A stretch of DNA of 64,000 bases from Siphonodentalium dalli (lineage: Eukaryota; Mollusca; Scaphopoda; Gadilida; Siphonodentaliidae), in NCBI GenBank assembly GCA_032622095.1, contig CP136064.1, forward strand, positions 248,159,827 to 248,223,826. Direction: 5' to 3'. Shown here one piece after another: positions 11,441 through 23,969 of this stretch. The notes below the pieces were generated by a model that saw only the letters and a program-made list of their open reading frames with translations, did no database searches and was not told the DNA's origin. The first letter of the stretch is position 1, and each line of letters begins with the position of its first letter. Made by a program: the position numbers and the translations under genes.

Positions 11441-11778
11441 ACTCGTCAATCAATCAATCATGATCTGGGATCTCATTAATTTCCCTCGATTTCATTGATA
11501 TTCTTTATTGGAATTTCTTTTACTGAGGTAGAGGTACATTTTTTTTTTCGTGACATTTTTTACCAAATGAAATTTTCAAGCTATTTTTGGGTACAAGCTT
11601 TTTACAAAGAAGAAATATTCTTGCCAGATTTACCTTTATTTTCTATATTTTGTATTTACTATTAGCTTCTTTTAAAATCTGTATCTCAATATAGTGTAAT
11701 TGATTTTTAATAAAAATGCTTTTGTTCTAGAGTTTATCTTCCGTACACTCCATACTGAGCTATTCATGGTCTGTTTTA

Positions 11779-13653
11779 GGGTCTATTCATATTGCACACG
11801 CGCTGGCGATTAATCGCCGCATTTTTTAAGGTTGAGCGGCTCTATGTGCATTCGATTGCATTCCTTCCTCCCACTGCTAACAGTCCCCCCAATAGGGGTG
11901 GGGGTCTGACGAAAAAATTCATACACATTGGATGATAAAAGTACTGTGGGTGGATGATAAAGTACTTTTGGTTGGGGTGACCACATATATATATGTTGAC
12001 ACATTAACTTTAATTTTCCTCAGTTGGATTGAACTGAGGTATCAAGTCTACTCATGTATATGTTGAGTACCACGAGCCATCACAATGACATAAGATTTGA
12101 GGGAACAATTCATAATTAGCTGGATAAATATTTACTATAGGACTAACATAGAAATAGGGGGTTCAATTCCATGCAGATGGGCATAAATATGCATATTTTA
12201 TTCCAACTTGAAATGTATATAACACTATAGTACGATCACAACGCAGATTACAGGAGTTTTATGTACATCATAATAAATTATTGCTACTATCACTCAAAAT
12301 AATCAAAAGTGTACGATTCAAGTGGTTCTATCAGATTTTTCAAACTTTTACTTATAGTAAGCCGAGTATGACAAAAATAATCTTTCTGTATAAAGCTCAT
12401 TTAACACAGTTACACTCAAACATATGATATCCAGTAAAAATTATGGGGAAAGAGGGGATGGGACCCCAATCTGTTGGAGGAAAAAAATAGATTTGCATGC
12501 AGGGAGGATGGTGGACCCATGGTTGGGAGGGATTTTTATGTTAAACCCTGTGTGTGAATGATTTTTTTCAGACCCCCCTCCCCCATCATTGAGTGCTCAT
12601 TTATATAGCCGGTGGCAACAATGACAATGCGGCACTAGAATTGATGAACCACCATTCAAATAGAATAAGTAATGGGACTCAGAATTCAACCTTAAGAGTC
12701 ACACACACGTCGTTTCAGGTAGAATTCTGTCGCCAGGACGCTGTTTGCATGAGCGATTGATTTCAATTTGATCGTCATTAAATCGGCTTATCATCGGTGA
12801 TCACACAAGCTAAACGGCACACAACTATCAATCGTGGCCAAATATTTGACCTATTATGTGAATGTTCTACCAATAATAGATGATTCAGTTGAAAAATGCC
12901 AAATATTTGACCTATTCTGTGAATGTTCTTCCAGCAATAGTTGATTCAGTTGCAAAATACCGGCCAGTCGGTGTTATCTGCAGTCGAGAAATTAATTACC
13001 TTGTGGTTGGCAGGAATGGCACACAAACGTGCTTTGAGCCAAAGAAGAATTTGGGTTCATCCATTTTGTCCAAAAAAAAAATCCCAGCAGAATTGTCCAT
13101 TAGTTGTAAATATTCCGACCATATGGATTGCGGGATCTAAATATTTCCAAACAGTTGGAAATTTTTTTTACCAGTTAGGAAAATGTCAACATATTTTATA
13201 AGGGGTTTGGGTGAATAGGTTTTAAATTGGTTTCAAATATGCCCAAAATGAAAAATGTCAACCCATGCCAGGGAGTGGAGTGAATAAAGATTCACGCATT
13301 GTGGAATTTCGGGTTCCAATGGAGTGTTGCAGATGGACATTCCAAGTTGGACCCCCTCCCCAACTGAGAATCTCTAGCATTACATATATCCCCGTATAGA
13401 CATATTCACAATCTTGGGTACAGTTTTGCGCGAGACTGTCGGGTAATATAATTCGATATTGAATTCTACAAAAATCACCACTGATGCCAGCTATACGTTG
13501 GAGACTTCGTTCCAAGCCATTTCCTTTCCTTAGATCATATATTATTTTGTCGCCCATCAGTTATGAGAATGACTGTACCCGGATAGTATATGCTGGCCGA
13601 GTGAACCATGCCATTCTCTGTAACAGCTACGCGTGTGCAATATGAATAGACCC
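11779..13653. mobile_element. Harbinger-like non-autonomous transposon, 1.9 kb
   Basis: Terminal inverted repeats GGGTCTATTCATATTGCACA and TGTGCAATATGAATAGACCC are flanked by TTA on both sides (11776-11778, 13654-13656), the target type of the PIF/Harbinger superfamily. The inside has a 65-base direct duplication near 12840-12960 (the AAATATTTGACCTATTxTGT motif) but no transposase. Confidence 0.85.
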
Positions 13654-15223
13654 TTAATCAAGTTCAAGGGACCCAAGGATTTTGAGGTAGGTTCATGTTA
13701 AATAACATTAAAGTCTGTAAACATTTGATTTTCGCATGTCAAATCTGTGGTTATGTAAACATTACTGCAACAGTGGAATTACCGATAACAGTCCCAATAA
13801 GATACCAAAGTTTAACCAAAGCTTTGAAAAATATTCTGAAAATTATCTTTAGTCTGGAACCTATGATTTTCCTGTTGGGGAACATTTCAATTCGCTGGGA
13901 CATCAGGCTGCAGACTGGCATGTTACAGTTCTATGTTGGGGTCTGCACAATATCAGGAAGAGCAAGATCATTGAGATGAAGATAGAAAAACTTGACACAG
14001 ACTTAGAAACGGACTCAACTGAGACCGGGGTTTCCTAGCACGCTATGCCAGCTTGTTTCTGCGTTGCTGACATCATTGACATTGTTTTATGTCCACATAG
14101 AAGTGTCGCAACCACATGAAAAAAATAGATTGACTTATTTTCATTATTAGTAACTCCAATAATGAGGTTTCACATGTCAAAACCATTGTTGTGTAAACAT
14201 TACTGTTGCAGTGGAATTACCGATAAAAGTCCAATTTGTCCAATAAGATACCAACGGTTAATCAAAACTTGATGGTAAACATTATACAGTTGTCGCCCGT
14301 TGTCGAGGGAGACATTGAGATTTGTCACCCGCTCGAGAACGGAATGTCTCCCCCGGAGCTTCGCTCCGAGGGAGACATTCCGTTCTCGAGCAGGTGACAT
14401 GTCTCCCGAGAAGAAGGGCAACAACTGATTTGTTATCCGATTATTCCACAGAAAATATCCTTGCCATCCACACGCACGATGTTGCACTGAGTCATGAGTG
14501 ATTTCTTTCCCGATTATGTATATTTTCAGTAACTACTTATCGTCCCATAGGATTTCTGTTCCATAAACGATAGTCAAGCTTTTAAGCGTTTGATAATCCG
14601 CGTTTATTTTCGATCATTTTGGTGGTCAAATCGTCAATATCGGTCCATGCAATGTAAACCAATTAACCATATAGGTATGTTCTCGTCTTCTGCAAGGCAT
14701 ATTCAATGTCGTCTTGTGCGCGCAATTTACTCGCGATGTTCATTTCAAAATGGTCTTCCACGAAAGCTATTGGGAAGTTGTCAATTTCATTAATGTACAT
14801 TCATATGTGTCAGTGCTCATGGCGATCCTCACATAAAATACTTCTATGATCACATTGCAGACATCGCGGAAGATAAGCGTACAGTACCATTCATTCGCGA
14901 CAAACGTATGCATTACGTTGTCTACCAGCCAACATTTATAACCAACCAACCTAAAGGGGTCTCTTTTTCAATCTTGCATCATAATGTCGACATGAACAAA
15001 TTGAATCACCGAGATGTTGCGATGTAAAAGTATCAACTTAGTATCAACTTAAAACTTAAGAATATTAGTGTTCACTAAATATATGCAAATTAGCAAACAC
15101 CACAACTGGTGTGTTGTGCGAATCCGTGGGGTATATAAGATCTATGATTTTTTAGTACGTTGTAGTGATGCCAAGTGGATGAGTTACTGCAGTGTGTGTT
15201 TGGAGATATTCTTGCCTAATAAC
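13654..15223. other. Repeat-derived intergenic stretch
   Basis: Two direct copies of a segment with GTAAACATTACTG...AGTGGAATTACCGATAA lie at about 13735-13810 and 14165-14240, and an inverted copy is at 42775-42835. A strong hairpin is noted separately (14318-14398). No exon was supported. Confidence 0.4.
14318..14398. repeat. GC-rich hairpin
   Basis: GTCACCCGCTCGAGAACGGA pairs with TCCGTTCTCGAGCAGGTGAC, extending inward through GTCTCCC/GGGAGAC to a tiny ttc loop at CGGAGCTTCGCTCCG. The related words GTCGCCC and GTCTCCC recur at 18330-18400. Confidence 0.8.
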
Positions 15224-15991
15224 ATCAGCACTGGGGCTCAGCTGCGATCAAAGAATCAGTTCCTTCGCATTATTTGCGATGATTCGTTCGCGATATTTGC
15301 GATGATTCAGTTCGATTTTGTTGTCATCAAGAAAACAATTGTGAGAAACGACGACGAAAATGGTGAGTATCTAGTTATAACCAAATTAAATGAGAAATAT
15401 TTCGAATCCAATGGGTATATATATCGTTATAGACGGTATATTAAGAGTCCCTCGTGATATTTAATTTTTCAGAAGACTAAAATGAAGCTCAAATCACGCG
15501 TTGTGCGACACAATTTTGACCACGTGGACCACTTCAAATGTAACAAAATCATACAATGGATAAAAACGGGGAATAGGTCGTCATTTTTATAATGTTCATT
15601 AACAGCCTGACCTGGAATTATTAGACTTTCATCTGATTTCATATACTTATGGGGGTATTCCTGCGTAAAACAATATACATGACAGGCGATTATTCGTTCC
15701 CCCCAAGGCGGTTATTCATTGGCAGACAAATCCGGTGTGCGCTTATTCGATGCATTCATAATCAGCATCTAAATATGACAGATAATTCTCGATAATATCG
15801 CTGTCATTGTCATTTTTAGATTTGGAATTAAAGAGCCGTTCATGGTAGGTTATTCGGGTGCATTTGAAACCAAATCTGGTCATCGAAACCACCACCCTCG
15901 TATTTGCTATAGCCCAAAAATCTTCGCCAAACTGAAGATGTGTTAATAGAATGTCACCGAGTAATCGATATGATTAGCCCAAAGACACGTT

Positions 15992-16440
15992 TTATACGCC
16001 CGTTTTGTTCTTCAAAAACGTGTTGTATTATAGCATTGGTCTGTCCGTTCGTCTGCACATGTATGTCCGTCCGTTAACTGTCCGGATGATAACTTTAGTG
16101 AACCTCTGTCAATCTGAACCAAATTCGTTACATGAGTTAGGTAGGTCAAAATACAGGTCAAGTTCGAATTTTGGCAGGATTGGATGATTTTTCCACAAGT
16201 TATGGCCATTTTCGACTTAGAAAATTCATTTTTACCCCCCACACATTTCTTGGTTTCGGATAACTCAATTTTGAATTGTTTGTTTGCAAATCTTGTATTT
16301 TTGTGGATTGTTGGCATCAAAATACAGGTCAAGTTCAGATTTGGGCAGGATTGGATGATTTTTGTTTCGAAAGTTCATACAGTTTTTTATTTCTGGACCA
16401 TAACTCAATGTTAAATGGTATTTTAGCAAATCTTAGATCA
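15992..16440. repeat. TATACGCCCG-type dispersed repeat
   Basis: It starts TATACGCCCGTTTTGTTCTT, has a GTCTGTCCGTTCGTCTG run and two direct copies of AAATACAGGTCAAGTTC...GGCAGGATTGGATGATTTTT. It is the same family as 9929-10240 and 45876-46652. Confidence 0.65.
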
Positions 16441-16789
16441 TTGAAATCGAAATCGAAGAACTTGGGTATCTGGTTGAACCATTATTACATATTGCTCTCG
16501 TTTAGATGTGTACAATGGTGGCTACGGACAAATCGAGCAGGAGGGCAGATTCTTCCAAAGATAACACCTCACCGATAACACCCGTATATAATCTGAAATG
16601 GAAGATAGAAAACAAATAGATTCTATAGATACATTCATAACAATATGTTCTGATTAAATATAGACATTGAGGGAAGAATTTGACTTCTGATGACGTAGCC
16701 GAGTAAGAATATGATTCCAATGGGGGACAATCCACAATGCTGTCTACATCGAGTCAGTTCGACAATTATTTTAACTTTTACAACTATAC

Positions 16790-16857
16790 CAGTCTCTTTA
16801 AAAAGAAACGTACACTCCCTATCGCTCGCGAGTGTACGTTTCTTTTTGAAGAGACTG
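16790..16857. repeat. Short perfect hairpin flanked by CAACTATA
   Basis: CAGTCTCTTTAAAAAGAAAC plus GTACACTC pairs with GAGTGTACGTTTCTTTTTG plus AAGAGACTG around a 12-base loop. CAACTATA lies on both sides (16781-16788 and 16858-16865), as a target duplication would. Size and shape also resemble a microRNA precursor, but the flanking duplication favours a tiny mobile element. Confidence 0.8.
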
Positions 16858-16930
16858 CAACTATATTATGTATCATGAAAATTTTATATTCAACTTCGTT
16901 TATTTTCATGGAGATATTCTATTGACATAT

Positions 16931-17143
16931 ACGCAGATATGGCTATACATTCCAGTACTGCACATTACATATATATATATAGAGAGCGAGATAGAGAGTA
17001 CGATTGCAGTAGATTTAAATACACACCACACGCAGATATGGCTATACATTCCAGTACTGCACATTACATATATATATATATATATATATATAGAGAGCGA
17101 GATAGAGAGTACGATTGCAGTAGATTTAAATACACACCATACA
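16931..17143. repeat. Two-copy tandem duplication with a TA microsatellite
   Basis: Two units of about 105-110 bp start CGCAGATATGGCTATACATT and end CAGTAGATTTAAATACACAC. They are nearly identical apart from the length of an internal TA run, which is longer in the second copy. Confidence 0.9.
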
Positions 17144-17210
17144 TTGTATAGCCCCTATATCAAACTCAGATTCCAGATTTTCGAAACATATACATGTTAT
17201 GGCTTTGGTT

Positions 17211-17394
17211 AACAGTTGTGAGGTAACACGTGAAATACATTAAAGGTGCCATGTGTGCATACCTTCAAATCAGTTCACAAACATTTATTGGCGATTTATG
17301 TAGAATTTACTCGCCAATAAATGTTTGTGAACTGATTTGAAGGTATGCACTCATGGCACCTTTAATGTATTTCACGTGTTACCTCACAACTGTT
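17211..17394. mobile_element. 184 bp palindrome (foldback MITE)
   Basis: Arms of about 83 bases (AACAGTTGTGAGGTAACACG ... CATTTATTGGCGA) are nearly perfect inverted copies around a short loop (tttatgtagaatttac). No clear target duplication. Non-coding. Confidence 0.9.
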
Positions 17395-18538
17395 TATTTA
17401 GTTAGTTTACTTGCGTCGAACAACCCTTTTTTAGACCAAACCTAATCATGCACATGCGCACACACAAAATGATACAGGTTACATGTACATATGGTATTAA
17501 CGGGGGCTACTTTGGCAGCCATTTTGTAAGATGTCATAATCTGATAATAAACTTAACATTTACCAGACTCACATTAGTTTCTTTTTTAACAGAATCAACT
17601 CAATTCCCCCTCAAATGTTTGTATATATATGGGAACTGACACCATTTTGCTGGGAACATTGAAAAATGGAGATATTTCGGGCTCTCTTTCTCATTAAATT
17701 AGATGGAGTGGACAGTGGTTTACCTTCATGCCAAATTTGACGATTGCGTCGTCATTTGCACGATTGTAACAGTCAGCCACGCTAAGAATTGAAGTTGCTA
17801 ATCAAGAATGAATCATCGCCTTTTGAGAGGGAATGAACATGATTGGAACCTCGAAATCACGAATGAATCAACGCTTTTTTCAGTTGATATTCGACGGTAA
17901 ATATCTCAAGAATGGCGATGATTTAACTCGTGCTAAATGTGTTCATGTCATCACGGGGATCAAGTTTCTGGTTTTACTCCGTAATAATCGTCTCATATTC
18001 TCTGGAAATGTTGTAGTGTCAACGAGAATTTCGCTATGGGAAATCACATGCAAAATTAAAAAATAAATTGGTTGCGATTTTTGACTACGAAAATGACCCA
18101 TTCCGGTACACAAATACCTTATACATATGCTAATCAACTTCATTGTTCGATAAAACATTTTAGGTACTTACCTTTCAGTCATAATTTCAAATTTCGAGCG
18201 CAAAAACTTTCTGAAGCGTGAAAGACCGTGTTTAAAAATCGGGAACGAATAAGCGCGTAACCGAAACGAATCATCGCGCAAAATCGGAAATGAACTGATT
18301 CTTTGATCGCAGCTGAGCCCCAGTGATCAGGCGGGCGACAAAAACAATGTCTCCCGGGTCAGCGGGCGACAGTGTGATTTGTCGCCCGGCACGTTGGAAA
18401 ATAGGGAGGAGGATAACAATGGAAAAGGTCAGAAAAGCATTGAACAATATTCTGAAAATCATATTCAGACTAAAATATGTTAAATTACAACATGACTAGC
18501 GATGTTTGTTGACAAATCAGTGTAAGAGTTTTGTTTAC

Positions 18539-19016
18539 TTAAAGGCCCACTTAATTTTCGAACCCCCAGATTACTTTATATAAAATATATGCCATATTAT
18601 ATACCATTGAAAGAGGAAGGTCCAAAACATTGTATTATCAACTTATCCGGTAAATAAACTGTGGACGTGTTGTTTTTGTTGAGTTGCCAATGTGTTTTGT
18701 CATCAAGAGTGAAGTAAATATCAGTATAATTTTCAATGCAGGGGGAATAACTCTATATATTAAAGATAGAGTTCTTCCCTTTCATTGAAAAAGTTTGAAT
18801 TCTGTTGCATTTTGGGTGCCAGAGGGGGGGGGGGGGGGGGGAAGTCTTCAGTAGTTTTCTATTTCTCTGTGGGCAGCTTCTGAGACACAGCTGTTTCAAA
18901 TAGTGTGAAATTATAGTATTTAAATCATATTTTATGGCATAGATTGTTATTAAAACCGTATATCAGTCACTATAAAAAACAATAATCAGACACTCGAAAA
19001 TTAAGTGGGCCTTTAA
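18539..19016. mobile_element. TTAA-flanked element with AGGCCCACTTAAT ends (copy 1)
   Basis: The left end TTAAAGGCCCACTTAATTTT and the right end AAAATTAAGTGGGCCTTTAA are inverted repeats bounded by TTAA. The middle has an imperfect palindrome (GGGGGAATAACTCTATATAT...ATAGAGTTCTTCCC) and a G run at about 18824-18841. A related copy is at 61668-62109 in the opposite orientation. Confidence 0.85.
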
Positions 19017-19149
19017 CAATGGTTTCAACACACAAAATTGTGTTATAGGAGAACTATCAATAATGAATATACTGACAAAGTTTTATCTATTTCTTCATTT
19101 TCTTGATGGTGATGGTGATGTTTTTACCATCTTTTACGCAAGTTTTTAT

Positions 19150-19275
19150 GTCCCCAGAGGATGAATTTGGTGATTCTAGCCCACTGTGTGGGGTAGAGTC
19201 ACTAAATTCACCCTATGCCCCCCATAGGGTGAATTTAGTAACGCTACCCCACAAAGTGGGCTAGAATCATTACCT
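19150..19275. mobile_element. Degenerate GAATGAGG hairpin pair
   Basis: Contains GTCCCCAGAGGATGAATTTG, CTAGCCCACTGTGTGGGGTA and an inverted partner (TACCCCACAAAGTGGGCTAG). The outer arms and the GAATGAGG ends are missing. Confidence 0.65.
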
Positions 19276-19624
19276 CATGCCCAGCACCATGAGGCCTGTC
19301 AATTAATATACAATATCTTCTAACAGTTTATTATTCTTCATAAAATTAATAGTTTACAAAAATAATGTCTGGGACTATCATTGCATATTGCACATAACAC
19401 TATGACACACAAGATAAGATATCTTTGGGTGAAAATATATAAACAGATAAGCAGAAAATGCTAAATTAACAAATGAGCTAATCCCGATTTCCTAATCCTG
19501 ATCAGTAATAAGGATAAGGCCAAAAAATAAGAGCAATACCAAGCATGGCATGTGCCTCCCCTTTAAAGTAATAATGATATGGCCAAAATGACTAACAATA
19601 CCAAGCGTGGCATGTGCCTCCCCT

Positions 19625-20071
19625 TTAAAGGTACTCAATCCAATCAGAGGGTCCCCATATCATCAAGATACAACATTTCTTCAAAATGTGCTTTTGTTAT
19701 CAGAATAGATTAATTGCAACAAAATAATGCTAACCGCTGTCAAATATGGTATCAAATTTCCCAAAACGTGTTATTTATCAACATTTTGTTCAATGAAATA
19801 GGGCCGTATTATCACTTGAGTATTCACAAAATTTGAACATATTACCCTTGTTTTTAGAGTTATCCATCTTCATCCGCAATTTTGACTGAGACCATCCATT
19901 TTATGGCGTGTTTCTGGGCCACAAACAATTGAAACAACAAACTTCAGAAATCGATATCTGATCAATCTGAGCTTTGATGGGTGGGTTCCTCGACTCGAAT
20001 CAAATATTTTTTACCCCAGAAGCCAAAGCAATAGTAATTTAGGAGTGTTAAATTGGATTGAGTACCTTTAA
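19625..20071. mobile_element. TTAA-flanked element with AGGTACTCAATCC ends
   Basis: Ends TTAAAGGTACTCAATCCAAT and ATTGGATTGAGTACCTTTAA form inverted repeats bounded by TTAA. The 447 bp interior is non-coding. It sits inside a dispersed repeat whose unit (GCAATACCAAGCATGGCATG type) recurs on both sides. Confidence 0.85.
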
Positions 20072-20133
20072 AGTAATAATGGTAAGGCCAAAAATAACAA
20101 GAGCAATACCAAACGTGGCATATGCGCCCCGAC

Positions 20134-22042
20134 TAGTGTTGAAACGATTAGTGGTTTTGAGGAATCGACTAGTCGCCAGAGGGAATCGACTACTAGTCGA
20201 CTAGTCGGACCCTTCCGAAACTTACCGTTTTGTGCTCATATACGTATATAATTTGCCGTTTGTTTTGAGTACCAGTAACCAACTTTGCATTTTCGAACGC
20301 AAAGCAAGATGTGATTTAACACTATTTGCCGTGAGTATTTGACTTAATATCACTGAAGGTTAATAGGTTATTAATTTGTCCCAGGTATTTGATGTTTTAT
20401 GACAATCAAATTACCATCCAGTTGATGTATGTATCTAAACGGTGGTGACAAACACCTGATCGGTCGCGGAAACGCTACGGATTACGGAGTGGAAGCGCGT
20501 GCAACAATCAGAAACCGGTGCATTATTCTATATGTTTTGTGTAAAAAATGTTCCTTTAAAATTGATATGGTATGGTCTACCGGGCTGTACCTGTTCTTAC
20601 ATACAATCGAACATCGTTGTTTTCGAACTTGCCCAGTGTGCTTGTCGCCGATTGACTTCACAAACGGGCGTACATGAAGATATGCAAGATATATTGAGAA
20701 ACGAACTTCATCTCCGACAGAGTCAAACAAAAGTTAAAAAATAAATGTTATAACAGCTGTAGTGCGTACAAGCCTTTTATGCTCGCAGATGTCATGTACA
20801 TATATCGGACACGGAATGTGGTAAAGTTCCCTGTATATATAGAGTCCGCATATATATTAAAAATGGGCCATGCATTGCGTACATAATGTTGTTCCTTGTA
20901 TTCATTGTAAGGTCACGATATGACATAGCTGAATCACGGACAGTCATTTTCCCGCCAAAACGCACGTGTTTTCACTGTTTGATTTGATCGCGTACATAAT
21001 TGTCTCTCTCTCGTGCATGGTACATTGTAAATATATATACAATATATACAATTTTACTCGCGAGTCCCCGAATACACAATCGATCGTGTCAGTTTCAGAA
21101 ATAAAACTGCGCAGACCGGCGATGTTAATAGTACATTTCAATGCGATGTCGTAAGTTCTATATTTAGCCCGATTCCAGGAATTTGCATCATCCAGATTAC
21201 GTTTCTGGGAACAGCTTTGTCACCGCCCAATTCCGCGAAGGATTTAAGTTTGAGGTGCTAAAATACATTGTAATTTTTCACAAACACAGCCCATAAACGA
21301 CGTGGGATTTCAGAAGTCACTCGCCAGTTTAGTTCGAAATACGCGACGCTATTCGATGCATAGCATGGCCGACCGCGGGTTGGCTTTATATCTATAATAC
21401 AATATATCTAGAACGTGCGATCGTATACGCTCACCCATGCGTCAGTTGATGCATGTGGTGGTTGTAAAAAATATCACACAATTTTACAAATAAACTTTAA
21501 AGGTATACTGACATAGTGCTTCAATAAACTATAATATATTGGACTTGTTATTAAACTTAAAACTTAATAATGTCACCTTGCAACTAACTTTATTGAAGTT
21601 GAGTCGCGCACACCTGCAAACACGTTGACCAGTTATCACTCAGATCAATTCCGTCACGCCGAAATAGACACGGTTGCGATAGGCGCTGATTCTTTGAAGT
21701 TGATTATCAAAGCCGGCCGTCTCAACTTCAAAGAAGAAGCCGCCGCGGCGCCGACAAATACATTGAGTTGAGGTCATTGGGTTTCGCGCTGGTGTATGAC
21801 CACCAAGTACTGAAAGCAGTTATCGCATCAAAGGAAGGCTTTAACAAGCTAATTGTGATTGTGTATTTCGATAGCCTGATTGTTTAAATTGTCCAGTAAT
21901 TCGGTAACGGCAGCAACGGCACTGCTTTCGCGATGGCATAATGGTGGTAGGTGTGTTCCGACTAGTCGACTAGCCGATTTCGGAATCGACTAATTTAATA
22001 ATCGCGTCGATTTCGATTAGTCGATTAATCGTTTCAACACTA
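20134..22042. mobile_element. Non-autonomous hAT-like transposon, 1.9 kb
   Basis: The ends are TAGTGTTGAAACGATTAGTG and CGATTAATCGTTTCAACACTA (the inverted counterpart; 20 of its bases shown elsewhere match). A perfect 8 bp duplication GCCCCGAC lies at 20126-20133 and 22043-22050. Subterminal regions are rich in GACTAGTCG and ATTAGTCGATTAATCG motifs, like those in the 1083-2088 element. Small open frames inside have no transposase signature. Confidence 0.93.
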
Positions 22043-22050
22043 GCCCCGAC

Positions 22051-22740
22051 GCTCAGTTTAGAGAGTGGGCAATACTAAATATTTGTATGGATGGAAAAAT
22101 TTTGTTACTATTTTCTAAATCCAAGTGGGTATATCCTTTCCCCTTAAACTGGGCTAACAAAACATCAAAGCACAGCCGAATCTGATAATCCATTCCCAAG
22201 TTACAAGCTGAAATTTTCATACAAAATTAAGAAATGCCCCAAGTCAAACAAGGGCCATCGTAACTCTGCTAAAAATGAATGGACGAAACCTGTAGTAACT
22301 CGTTGTCCTTTGCCCCTAGCTGTGCTATCACCATACCAAAGCACAACTTAATCAGAAGATCTTGCCCAAGCTGAAATGTTCATACAGACACAAAATAAAT
22401 GGACCAAACCTCTAGTATTCGGTTATCCTTTCCCCTAACCTGTGATATCACCATGCAAAAGGACAATGAAATCCGATATGACTAACAATACCAAGCGTGG
22501 CATGTGCATACGGGTCGGGTTGCATGCCAGAAAAAATAGGGTGGGTAGGTTGGCTTTTATTTTGTTATTTATTTGTCGTGGAAGTAGTTTTTAGAATCTT
22601 TATATATTCACAGAATGTGTTTATTGAAAATTCCCTCAGCATAATTGCAGTAGAAAGTGCATGTACTGTGCACCTGTTCAACACTTTCCCTTACTTTCAA
22701 AATTTCTGATTCATTCCATGACTTTATTTAATTGCTAACC
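22051..22740. other. Dispersed-repeat intergenic stretch
   Basis: Contains at least two degenerate copies of a segment with CCAAAGCACAACxTAATCxGAxxATCC and AAGCTGAAATxTTCATA, also found near 25340-25420, and a stretch related to the TTAGGCCAAA element (near 22530). No gene was recognised. Confidence 0.4.
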
Positions 22741-23199
22741 AGTCTGAGAATAAGAAGCCTGTCATTTGCAGAATGAGGTCCCCCAGAGGGTGAATTTAGT
22801 GATGCTATCCCGCATAGCGGGCGAGCATTGCTAAATTCACCCACTGGGTACCTCATTCTGCTCAGGCGTCATCTTCTCTGGAAAGTATCTTTATTATAAA
22901 ATTTCTATAGAAACTTCTTCACATAGATTCTATTTCTTTTTCATTTAGTTAGTTTCTCTAAGTTTCCCCAAGTTGGCAGATGACACATTGCATAATCGAG
23001 GTTCCCAATGGGTGTATATCATAATATTCACCATTTGGGATCTGCATGAGTCTATGTCTCCCATAGCAGATGAGGAGGCAGAATGAGGTCCCAAGAGGGT
23101 AAATTTGGTGATGCTAGCCCACTGTGCAGGATAGCATAACTAAATTAACCCTCTGGGACCTCATTCTGCAAATGACAGGCACCTTATTCTCAGGCCTGG
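22741..23199. mobile_element. GAATGAGG palindromic element, long form
   Basis: Two hairpins (22773-22860 and about 23080-23170) flank a spacer of about 220 bp with ATAGATTCTATTTCTTTTTC and GAGGTTCCCAATGGGTG. Outer arms are AATAAGAAGCCTGTCATTTG and its inverted partner. The same layout recurs at 26041, 30352 and 60672. Confidence 0.8.
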
Positions 23200-23687
23200 T
23201 TACCAATTCATTAATGTACTGGAATGAATCAGAAATCTGAACTGGGAAACGGGACTATTGTATCTCAGTTATACGTGTGTTTGACTAAATTGTTTGAAAA
23301 ATGTACTGAAATGATTTTGTATTGATTAAAAAGGTTGCACAAGCTGGGTTTTTGACCATGCATGCAGGCCTGATAAACGTGAAATTGAATTTTCATGGCC
23401 TAATATGCAGTGTCTAAAATTTGCCTACATAAAGGCATATATTATCTTGAACTTAGTTTCAATTTAGTTATCTCTAATTTAGATTCCTATGGCATTCCAT
23501 CCGGTTTGTCCATTTTGGTCCTCAATTCTTCATATTTGGAATGCACTTTGTCAAAATTAATGGTTGATGCTGCATCTCCACTGTGTATCAGAGAGTTTCC
23601 CTCCGATGGAACACACCCAGATGATGACCTACAATATAATGGAGGGATATGAATATGCAACATAAAGTTGTGTCCATGCCTCCAGTT

Positions 23688-23941
23688 CAAGCCTTGAAAT
23701 AGGGTGTCTGTCATTTGCAGAATGAGGTCCCCAGAGGGTGAATTTAGTGATGCTACCCCACATAGCGGGCTAGCATCACCAAATTCACCCTCTGGGAACC
23801 TCATTCTGCTGAGGTGTAAGCAAAATGAGGTCCCCAGAGGGTGAATTTGGTGATGCTAGCCCGCTATGCGGGGTAGCATCACTAAATTCACCCTCTGGGG
23901 ACCTCATTCTGCAAATGACAGACACACTATTTCAAGGCTTG
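23688..23941. mobile_element. GAATGAGG element, short form, best-preserved copy
   Basis: The 254 bp element starts CAAGCCTTGAAATAGGGTGT and ends ACACACTATTTCAAGGCTTG. Two hairpins of 90 bases with 10-12-base loop regions are inverted copies of each other around tgctgaggtgtaagca. It is the clearest palindrome-of-palindromes in the window. Confidence 0.93.
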
Positions 23942-23969
23942 CTCCAGTTACAACAGCATATTTAGTACT

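Larger units (their letters stand above)
15224..18329. mobile_element. Possible 3.1 kb inverted-repeat element
   Basis: Sequence at 15224-15293 (core GGGGCTCAGCTGCGATCAAA) reappears inverted at 18245-18329, with about 36 bases perfect and more that are similar. Between them are a dispersed repeat (15992-16440), a short hairpin, a tandem duplication and a long palindrome. No transposase was seen and no target duplication could be fixed, so this could be two separate copies of one small element. Confidence 0.45.

Noticed and set aside
12150-12175. GGTTCAATTCC-like B box without an A box
   Set aside because: No A box, no tRNA-like fold and no target duplication around it.
15068-15457. 129-codon open frame on the + strand
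   Set aside because: It crosses the inverted-repeat arm at 15224-15293 and has no domain, no splice support and no matching continuation.
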